Both the position numbers and the translations under genes were made by a program. The notes under the pieces were generated by a model. That model saw only the letters and a program-made list of their open reading frames with translations. It ran no database searches and was not told the DNA's origin. 5,098 nt of DNA from Candidatus Goldiibacteriota bacterium (GTDB lineage: Bacteria > Oederibacteriota > PGYV01 > DSYL01), in NCBI GenBank assembly GCA_026418955.1, contig JAOAAI010000002.1, positions 1-5,098 of the forward strand, in the 5' to 3' direction. How positions within the stretch are numbered: position 1 is the stretch's first letter; the number at the start of each line of letters is the position of its first letter. Positions 1 through 5,098 of this stretch are shown here, piece by piece.

Positions 1-1
1 A

Positions 2-277
2 ACAATAGCATCAAAATTTATTATGTATGTATTTCGGGAAATAAATATAAATAATAATTCGCCAAAAATATTCAAAGGTTTGGGTTATTATTTAATTCCA
101 GAATACCATAATAATAAAATAATAAAATCTTTTGGATTGAACAATTATTATATTGAAAAATTAATGAACGAATTAAAAGACGATTCGTTTGCTATAGATG
201 CGTTTTTTTATTTGGATACAAAGGAAAAAGAAAAATTAAAAAATTTAAGAAATGAATTTTTACAAAATAATTTTTGA
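2..277 (+). CDS. C-terminal part of an unrecognised protein (5' end outside window)
   Basis: The reading frame is open from the left edge to a TGA stop at 275-277, so this is most likely the tail of a longer gene. A methionine codon at 23 could in principle start an 84-residue protein, but I see no ribosome binding site before it and the frame continues upstream without a stop. The visible 91 residues are not hydrophobic enough for membrane segments. They contain a Gly/Tyr-rich stretch (KGLGYYLIPEY) followed by a charged, probably helical end rich in Lys, Glu and Leu. I do not recognise the family. The plus-strand position directly ahead of glycosyltransferase genes suggests a role in the same glycan locus, but that is context only. 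Base composition is low in G+C (about 20%), like most of the window. Confidence 0.6.
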   Translation, partial: TIASKFIMYVFREININNNSPKIFKGLGYYLIPEYHNNKIIKSFGLNNYYIEKLMNELKDDSFAIDAFFYLDTKEKEKLKNLRNEFLQNNF

Positions 278-295
278 TATAATAAAATTTTGTAT

Positions 296-304
296 GGAGT
301 GATG
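296..304 (+). promoter_or_regulatory. Shine-Dalgarno-like site for the first glycosyltransferase
   Basis: The sequence GGAGTGATG lies 9 bases before the ATG at 314 and is close to the GGAGGTGAT that pairs with the 3' end of 16S rRNA, with one G missing. It supports the start at 314. The nearby ATG and GTG codons at 294, 299 and 302 run into stops after one or two codons. The gap that holds it (278-313) is only 36 bases and shows no convincing promoter. Confidence 0.5.
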
Positions 305-313
305 TGAGAAGAG

Positions 314-1474
314 ATGGAAAAACAAAGGAAAAAAGTGCTTGTATTAACTTCTACATTTCCGAGGTGGAAGGATGACACCCTGCCACCTTTTGTATATGAG
401 TTATCCAAAAGGTTAGCAGAATATTTTGACATAACAGTTTTAGCTCCATCATATCCAGGCGCAAAAGATTTTGAGATAATGGATGGAATGAAAGTTTATA
501 GGTTTCATTATTTTCTTAGACCATTTGAAAAACTTGCAGGAAGCGGTGGTATATTACCTGTTTTAAAAACAAAACCATTGTATTATTTAGTGGTTCCATT
601 TTTTTTATTGGGTGAATATCTCGCAGCACGAAAAATAGTTAAAGAAATTAAGCCAGATATTATCCATGCTCACTGGATAATACCCCAGGGTTTAATTGCG
701 TATTTTATAAAGAAAAAATATAATGTGCCCTATGTTGTTACTTCGCATGGTAGTGATTTAATGGGAATAAAAAATTTTAATTCAATTAAAAATATAATAT
801 TAAAAAATGCAAAAAATATTACTGTTGTGAGCAACTTTTTAAAAGAAGAAGTAAAAAAAATAAATTTAAATTTAAAAGCAGATGTGATTCCAATGGGAGT
901 AGATTCAGAATTGTTTAATCCAAATAAAAAGGATTTGAATATTAAGAAAAAATATAAAATAGAAGGGATTTTTTTGTTATATGTAGGTAGATTAGCACCT
1001 GAAAAAGGTGTTGAAAAAATTATTGAATTGATGCCAAGTATTTTAAGTAAATATAATAATATAAAATTAATATTGATTGGCGAAGGTGTTTTAAAAGATA
1101 AATTATTAAAAAAAGTAAAAGAATTGAAGATTGTTAACAATGTTATTTTTATTAAGTGGATAAATAATAGAGAATTACCAAAATATTATGCGACTGCAGA
1201 TTACTTTATTTGTTTAAGTGAAAGAGAAGGGATGCCTATTTCATATATAGAAGCACTGGCTTGTGGGACCCCTATTATTGTAAATAATTTACCAGTATGT
1301 CATGAACTTGTTGGTAAAAATAGAGGATATATATTAAAAAATAATGTAAAAGAACAAATATTATTATATTTATTAAAAAACAAAAAGATTAATAAAATGA
1401 GATTGCATAATTATATAAAACGCAATTATGATTGGAAAAATATAACAAATAAATATTTAAGGATTTTGAAATGA
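314..1474 (+). CDS. GT4-family glycosyltransferase (GT-B fold)
   Basis: This 386-residue protein has the length and motif order of a retaining GT4 enzyme, which moves a sugar from a nucleotide-sugar donor to a lipid-linked or glycan acceptor on the cytoplasmic side of the membrane. The N-terminal acceptor domain opens with KVLVLTSTFPRW (7-18) and carries IIHAHWIIPQG (116-126) and TSHGSDL (143-149). VVSNFL (171-176) and VIPMGVD (191-197) lead into the donor domain. There, YVGRLAPEKG (223-232) supplies the usual Arg226 and Lys231 that bind donor phosphates, and LILIGEG (252-258) follows. The E-x7-E motif is intact, with Glu305 and Glu313 in REGMPISYIEALACGTP. There is no signal peptide. The ATG at 314 is favoured by the site at 296-304, and the stop overlaps the start of the next gene by four bases. 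The first 155 codons are richer in G+C than the rest. The sugar and linkage cannot be told from sequence. Confidence 0.92.
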   Translation: MEKQRKKVLVLTSTFPRWKDDTLPPFVYELSKRLAEYFDITVLAPSYPGAKDFEIMDGMKVYRFHYFLRPFEKLAGSGGILPVLKTKPLYYLVVPFFLLGEYLAARKIVKEIKPDIIHAHWIIPQGLIAYFIKKKYNVPYVVTSHGSDLMGIKNFNSIKNIILKNAKNITVVSNFLKEEVKKINLNLKADVIPMGVDSELFNPNKKDLNIKKKYKIEGIFLLYVGRLAPEKGVEKIIELMPSILSKYNNIKLILIGEGVLKDKLLKKVKELKIVNNVIFIKWINNRELPKYYATADYFICLSEREGMPISYIEALACGTPIIVNNLPVCHELVGKNRGYILKNNVKEQILLYLLKNKKINKMRLHNYIKRNYDWKNITNKYLRILK

Positions 1475-2430
1475 AAATTACTTTTGTGTCGAATAATAAA
1501 AGAATAAATGGCCCGGAAATTTGGAGAAAATATTTAATGGAGGAATTGTCACGAAGGCATTCAGTAAAATTAATTTCTTCATATAATCCTTTTATTATTT
1601 TAAGAGAAATAATTAATTCTGATGTTATTCACACTTACAATAACGGTGTTTTAACGATAATTTCGTTAATTGTTGCAAAATTTTTAAGAAAAAGAATAAT
1701 ACATACTATTCATGGAGATTATTATACTGAACAAAAAAATAAAAAGGGAATAAAAAAGATTTTTTGGCTCCCTTTTAGTAAATTATGTAATTTTTTTGCT
1801 GAAAAAATAACATTTGTGTCCAAATTTTTATATAAAAAAATTATAGTAAAAGAACCATATATAAAAGATAAATCTTTTATTATTTATAATGGAATTGATA
1901 TTTCACAAATAAAGAAAAAAAAATCGTTAAATAAAAAAATGTTAGGATTAAAAAAATCTGATAAATTATTAATACAGATTGGAAATTTCAATATAATTCA
2001 AAAAACTAAAAGTTTGGATTTTTTAATTAAAGATTTTAATAAGATAAATAAGAAAAAAAATTTTTATTTATTTATCCTGGGAGAAGGAAAATATTGGAAA
2101 GATTATAAAAAAAAATATGAGACAGCAAATATTAAATTTATTGGTTTTAAAAACAATGCTATATCTTATATAAAAGCAAGTGATATATTTGTTCATTATA
2201 GTTTATTAGACACTTTTCCTATGCCTATTATTGAAGCACTTGCTTGTAATAAACCAATAATTGCATGGGGATGCCCTGTATTTAAAGAGATTTTAGGTTA
2301 TACTAATAGAATATTTAAAATATTAGATGAAAATTATTTGATTAAAATAAAAAGAATAGGGAGAAAGTTGATGCAGAAATACAGTTTGAAAAGAATTTCT
2401 CAACAATTTGAATATTTATATAAAAAATGA
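1471..2430 (+). CDS. GT4-like glycosyltransferase with divergent donor-site motifs
   Basis: This 319-residue protein is a shorter GT-B glycosyltransferase of the GT4 type. It begins ITFVSNN (3-9) and has DVIHTYNNG (51-59) and TIHGDYY (79-85), the equivalents of the HAHW and SHG motifs of its neighbour. ITFVSKF (113-119) and IIYNGIDI (137-144) follow at the domain linker. The donor domain has IQIGNFNIIQKTKS (168-181), where Asn172 sits at the usual Arg and a Lys follows, then FILGEGKYW (201-209). The E-x7-E motif appears as Asp247 to Glu255 in DTFPMPIIEALACNKP, a variant known in GT4 enzymes. The Gly-Gly loop usual near the N terminus reads NGPEIW (13-18). The start ATG overlaps the previous stop (ATGA), with a weak AAGGAT at 1459-1464. 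The next gene begins inside its own stop. A sugar-transfer role in the same pathway as its neighbour is likely; the donor is unknown. Confidence 0.88.
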   Translation: MKITFVSNNKRINGPEIWRKYLMEELSRRHSVKLISSYNPFIILREIINSDVIHTYNNGVLTIISLIVAKFLRKRIIHTIHGDYYTEQKNKKGIKKIFWLPFSKLCNFFAEKITFVSKFLYKKIIVKEPYIKDKSFIIYNGIDISQIKKKKSLNKKMLGLKKSDKLLIQIGNFNIIQKTKSLDFLIKDFNKINKKKNFYLFILGEGKYWKDYKKKYETANIKFIGFKNNAISYIKASDIFVHYSLLDTFPMPIIEALACNKPIIAWGCPVFKEILGYTNRIFKILDENYLIKIKRIGRKLMQKYSLKRISQQFEYLYKK

Positions 2431-4118
2431 AAAGAATAAATTATTTTATTTTAATATTTTTAAGTATTTTGTTTATAATCATATCTGTTTATATTTATAT
2501 GAATGTTCCACCATTTTCTGACGGTGCAATAATATGTGGTGTAATTAGAGAAATTTCTAATACTGGAAATTTTCCCACCGAAGATTTCCAAGGTATCCAA
2601 AGATTAAATTTAACAATACCATATTCTATAAAAGTTCCATTTGTTTATTATCCATCATTTTATATTTTAGGTTCTTGTATTTCATTAATTACCGGATTAA
2701 ATGAAAATTATGTTGTTTTTTTCTTAAATTTAGTACCAATTATAGTTTCTATGTTTTTAATATTTTTAATATTTCGAATGATATTTAATGAAAATTTTGC
2801 TTTAGTTATTACGTTTTTTTATATTTTTTCTAATATTTGGCTTTGGTTGCTAATACATCGTTTAATAGATACAATTTTAATAATGTTTTTTTTATTTATT
2901 TTTTATATTTTCTTGAAAATTAATAAACTCAATAAATTAAACATAATAGGATGTTCTTTTTTATTAGTGGGTTTTTTGTTATTTAAACAAACTGTGTATT
3001 TTATGCTTCCACCTCTTTTTTTCTTTTTATTATTAAAATTTGATAAAATAAAAGTTATTTATATTAGTGTTATATGTTGTATTATTTTTTTACCTTTTTT
3101 AATTTATTGTATTAAAAATACAAATTCTTTAACCTTAATTCCTAAAGGAATACCATTCATTGAAGAAAAAATATTGAATCCATGGTGGAATAATGAATTA
3201 GAAGAATGGGATAAAAAATTAAATGACATGGTTAATTATAAGGAATTAAGAGCAAAAACATTAAATCAATTTAAAGAAGTGCAAATGTCATTGCAAAATT
3301 TAATAAATAAAAGAGATTATGGTGCCATAATCCAAAATTTTTTTTTATATCCAATTAATAATAAAGGTATACAAGGTTATTCATCAATTGTTCAGAAGAA
3401 TATATATAAATCTTTTTTAATACTTTTTATCATTTCTTTTATTTTTTTTATTAAATTTTACAAAAGTAATATATTACAAGAAAACTTTAGATACTATATA
3501 AAATTATTAATATTTTCTATTTTTATTGTAATTATTGGATGGTTTTATAATTCTGTTTTTCGTTATTATATTTACATTGGAACATTAACTCTATTTTTAA
3601 TATTTTATTTTTTATTAATAATACTACGAGAAAATAAATATATATTTTTAATTGTATTTTTTGTAAGTTTTTTATTTACAATTTTTAATATTAAAGAAGA
3701 GATAAAACGTGATTTTGATTATCAATATACAATTGGGCATAGATTTTTATCTTCAAAGAATGGTGGTTTATATGAAGTAATGGAGGCTTCGCATTATATA
3801 AAAAATAATACATTCAAAAATCAAAATATTTTTTCTAATATTCCTGAAATAAGTTATTATGCAGAAAGAAAAATTATTTGGGATGACCGATTATTTTTTA
3901 TTGAAAAAGAAATGGATTTAATATTTTTTTTAAAAAAATTTAATTTTAAATATCTTGCAATTCCATTTTATTCTGGAACTGTTGATAAAAAAGATTGGAG
4001 ATATTTTGATGGAATTCCTAGTGATAGTTTGTTTAATAAGCTATTACAAAATTCTAAATATTTTAGTTTAGTAAAAAAATATAATGGTTTTACTATATAC
4101 ATTTTTAATTTTGAATAA
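2427..4118 (+). CDS. Polytopic membrane protein, probable GT-C glycosyltransferase (ArnT/PMT-like)
   Basis: This 563-residue protein has about 11-12 predicted membrane helices by eye, starting at residues 7-25, with others near 72-90, 96-119, 122-137, 140-164, 172-190, 193-204, 208-228, 327-344, 357-371, 378-399 and 404-420. GT-C enzymes take a sugar from a polyprenyl-phosphate carrier on the outer face, using an acidic residue in the first outside loop. Asp32 in PPFSDGA (28-34) fits that place. HRLIDTILIMFF (144-155) and LLFKQTVYF (184-192) resemble conserved helices of ArnT/PMT-type proteins. A charged loop at 229-325 includes NPWWNNELEEW (251-261). The last 140 residues form a soluble, probably outside domain with the stretch EASHYIKNNT (453-462) and a YYAERK segment (477-482), which recalls the tail domains of archaeal and bacterial GT-C proteins. 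It starts inside the preceding stop (ATGA) with no visible ribosome binding site, so translation is probably coupled. An O-antigen-type membrane protein is the alternative. Confidence 0.7.
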   Translation: MKRINYFILIFLSILFIIISVYIYMNVPPFSDGAIICGVIREISNTGNFPTEDFQGIQRLNLTIPYSIKVPFVYYPSFYILGSCISLITGLNENYVVFFLNLVPIIVSMFLIFLIFRMIFNENFALVITFFYIFSNIWLWLLIHRLIDTILIMFFLFIFYIFLKINKLNKLNIIGCSFLLVGFLLFKQTVYFMLPPLFFFLLLKFDKIKVIYISVICCIIFLPFLIYCIKNTNSLTLIPKGIPFIEEKILNPWWNNELEEWDKKLNDMVNYKELRAKTLNQFKEVQMSLQNLINKRDYGAIIQNFFLYPINNKGIQGYSSIVQKNIYKSFLILFIISFIFFIKFYKSNILQENFRYYIKLLIFSIFIVIIGWFYNSVFRYYIYIGTLTLFLIFYFLLIILRENKYIFLIVFFVSFLFTIFNIKEEIKRDFDYQYTIGHRFLSSKNGGLYEVMEASHYIKNNTFKNQNIFSNIPEISYYAERKIIWDDRLFFIEKEMDLIFFLKKFNFKYLAIPFYSGTVDKKDWRYFDGIPSDSLFNKLLQNSKYFSLVKKYNGFTIYIFNFE

Positions 4119-4123
4119 TTTAT

Positions 4124-4130
4124 AAGGTGA
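4124..4130 (+). promoter_or_regulatory. Strong Shine-Dalgarno site (AAGGTGA) for the DUF1616-like gene
   Basis: AAGGTGA contains GGTGA, the core used by many archaea and also a good match to the bacterial anti-Shine-Dalgarno sequence. It is the clearest such site in the window. It ends 7 bases before the ATG at 4138, 4 before the GTG at 4135 and 10 before the GTG at 4141, so the ATG is the preferred start. It allows independent initiation of this gene after the 16-19 base gap that follows the GT-C-like gene. Confidence 0.65.
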
Positions 4131-4137
4131 AATTGTG

Positions 4138-4932
4138 ATGGTGAAAAATACAATTTTAAATAAATTATTAAACAATTTGTTTTATAATTTTTTAGTTTTA
4201 TTTTTAATTTTTTATCTAATTGAATTTATTTTTCCAAATACGGTTTCATTATATTTGAATTTAGATTATTTATTTATTATAATTTTAATTGCTTTAATTA
4301 TTAAGATTATATTTGTTAAAGATGATTTTAAAACTAAAATTCAACCTAAAACTAAGATAGATGTAAAAATACTTTTATTGTTTACTTTTTTAATTGGGTT
4401 AATAACTTATTGTAAAATAAAAATAAATGAGCCGTTAAATATAATTATTTCAATATTTTCATGCATTGTTTTTTTTCTAATGTTATATTCTATTAATTTT
4501 TATTCTTTAAAATATAATTTAAAAAATATCAAAATTTTATATAAAAAGAATATTGTTATTATTTTATTTGTGTTTTTTTTATTAATAATTTATTTTTTAA
4601 AAATTTTTTCTCTAAAACAAGCAATGTATTTTTTTAAAATAATTTTGGGATTGATTTTTATTTGTTTTCTGCCTGGTTTTTTTGCTGGTTATATTCTTTT
4701 TCCTGAAGATAAAGAATATAAAAACAATTATAATTTTAATTTTTTAGAGAGGTTGATTTTAAGCGTGGTTTTAAGTGTTATTATTGTTCCCTTAATTGTT
4801 TTCTATATGCATGTATTTATTGATATAAAAATAAATTCATTTAATGTTTTTGTAACTGTATTTTTTATTATAATTATTTTATTAATTATATTAATTTTAA
4901 TAAATAAGAATAAAATGGAGAGAAAGAATTGA
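4138..4932 (+). CDS. Membrane protein with a DUF1616-like core
   Basis: This protein of about 264 residues is almost wholly hydrophobic, with around eight predicted membrane helices (counted from the GTG at 4135: 14-34, 43-61, 78-92, 103-122, 139-157, 166-188, 206-226, 237-257). The part from about 166 to 257 resembles DUF1616: a helix ending in FLPGFFAGYILFP (178-190), a short polar stretch, then LERLILSVVLSVIIVPL (204-220), which matches the family pattern of PGY, a Phe-Pro, and a Leu-Glu-Arg before a helix ending in Val-Pro-Leu. DUF1616 has no established biochemical role and is best known from archaea, often near glycosylation or cell-surface genes. The protein ends with a lysine-rich tail after the last helix, without the soluble domain many family members carry. 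I chose ATG 4138 from the spacing to AAGGTGA; GTG at 4135 or 4141 is possible. G+C is very low, about 12% over its first 120 bases. The family call is from memory of the motif. Confidence 0.68.
   Translation: MVKNTILNKLLNNLFYNFLVLFLIFYLIEFIFPNTVSLYLNLDYLFIIILIALIIKIIFVKDDFKTKIQPKTKIDVKILLLFTFLIGLITYCKIKINEPLNIIISIFSCIVFFLMLYSINFYSLKYNLKNIKILYKKNIVIILFVFFLLIIYFLKIFSLKQAMYFFKIILGLIFICFLPGFFAGYILFPEDKEYKNNYNFNFLERLILSVVLSVIIVPLIVFYMHVFIDIKINSFNVFVTVFFIIIILLIILILINKNKMERKN
4917..4923 (+). promoter_or_regulatory. Shine-Dalgarno site for the TTG-started gene
   Basis: GGAGAGA lies inside the last codons of the DUF1616-like gene, with GGAG ending 8 bases before the TTG at 4929. It is the main support for using TTG as the start of the next gene, since the first in-frame ATG (5004) comes after the whole membrane segment. 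Confidence 0.5.
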
Positions 4933-5098
4933 AGTTAAAAGATAAATTGGTTTTTATTATTTTTGATATTATTTGTGCTGGAATAATAATATATATACTT
5001 TTTATGAATTTTGGTTCTTATTTTATTCCAATGAAAATGAAATATTTCATAGATATTGGTTCAAAATTGGAAAGTAAAGTGAAAGGTATTGAAAATTT
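4929..5098 (+). CDS. N-terminal part of a membrane-anchored protein (3' end outside window)
   Basis: The frame opens with TTG at 4929, which shares bases with the TGA stop of the DUF1616-like gene (TTGA), and stays open to the right edge for 56 codons. After a short basic start (MKLKDK) a single hydrophobic helix covers about residues 8-26 (LVFIIFDIICAGIIIYILF read with its neighbours), followed by a polar region with FIDIGSKLESK (44-54). The layout fits a protein anchored by one N-terminal helix, with the rest probably outside the cell, although the topology is inferred only from the positive residues before the helix. I do not recognise the family from this fragment. The overlap and the GGAGAGA site suggest it is translated together with the DUF1616-like protein and may work with it. 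Confidence 0.62.
   Translation, partial: MKLKDKLVFIIFDIICAGIIIYILFMNFGSYFIPMKMKYFIDIGSKLESKVKGIEN

Noticed and set aside
113..128. Tandem copy of AATAAAAT within the first partial gene
   Set aside because: Two copies of an 8-base AT-only word are expected at this base composition and simply encode Asn, Lys and Ile codons.
278..287. TATAATAAAA as a possible TATA box or -10 element
   Set aside because: Such strings are frequent by chance at about 80% A+T. No upstream BRE or -35 partner is convincing, and the spacing to the next gene is tight.
208..432. Minus-strand open frame of 74 codons spanning the gap before the first GT4 gene
   Set aside because: It overlaps the coding ends of two plus-strand genes and has no recognisable motif.
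730..1140. Open frame of 136 codons on the minus strand
   Set aside because: It lies wholly inside the first GT4 gene, whose motifs are clear. The minus-strand translation is a Phe/Ile/Asn-rich string as expected from AT-rich antisense, with no recognisable domain.
3924..3938. T8 followed by A7, a possible hairpin or bend
   Set aside because: It is in the middle of the coding region for Phe-Leu-Lys codons, would give only a weak AT stem with no loop, and is not at a gene end.
3968..4153. Minus-strand open frame of 61 codons near the end of the GT-C-like gene
   Set aside because: It is antisense to the coding tail of the GT-C-like gene and covers the start region of the next gene; no family resemblance.

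Overview
This window is a very AT-rich stretch (roughly 20% G+C over most of its length). All genes lie on the plus strand and are packed head to tail. The contents point to a surface-glycan or glycoprotein assembly locus: two cytoplasmic GT4-type glycosyltransferases, a large multi-pass membrane protein resembling GT-C glycosyltransferases, a membrane protein with a DUF1616-like core, and fragments of two further genes cut by the window edges. An archaeal host is the best guess, with moderate confidence. It rests on the GGTGA-type ribosome binding site at 4124-4130, a TTG start, the DUF1616-like protein (a family best known from archaea), and a GT-C protein of the style seen in archaeal N-glycan and polysaccharide loci. 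An AT-rich bacterium cannot be excluded from sequence alone.

Layout. Positions 1-277 hold the 3' end of an unrecognised soluble protein. A 36-base gap with a Shine-Dalgarno-like site leads to the first GT4 enzyme (314-1474). The second GT4 enzyme (1471-2430) starts inside the stop of the first (ATGA), and the GT-C-like protein (2427-4118) starts inside the stop of the second in the same way. A short gap with the best ribosome binding site of the window precedes the DUF1616-like protein (about 4138-4932). Its stop overlaps a TTG start (TTGA) of a further membrane-anchored protein that runs off the right edge. No intergenic stretch exceeds 40 bases, and I see no RNA gene, CRISPR array, insertion sequence or hairpin terminator.

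How the genes could work together (inference). The two GT4 enzymes would add sugars from nucleotide-sugar donors to a lipid-linked glycan on the cytoplasmic face. The GT-C-like protein would use a polyprenyl-phosphate-linked sugar on the outer face. The DUF1616-like protein and its downstream partner would be membrane factors of unknown role. The overlaps suggest one translationally coupled operon.

I did not find a clearly new system. The points most worth checking are the DUF1616-like protein that ends without a soluble tail next to a coupled membrane-anchored partner, the G+C step inside the first glycosyltransferase gene, the divergent active-site motifs of the second glycosyltransferase, and the many long T runs on the coding strand.
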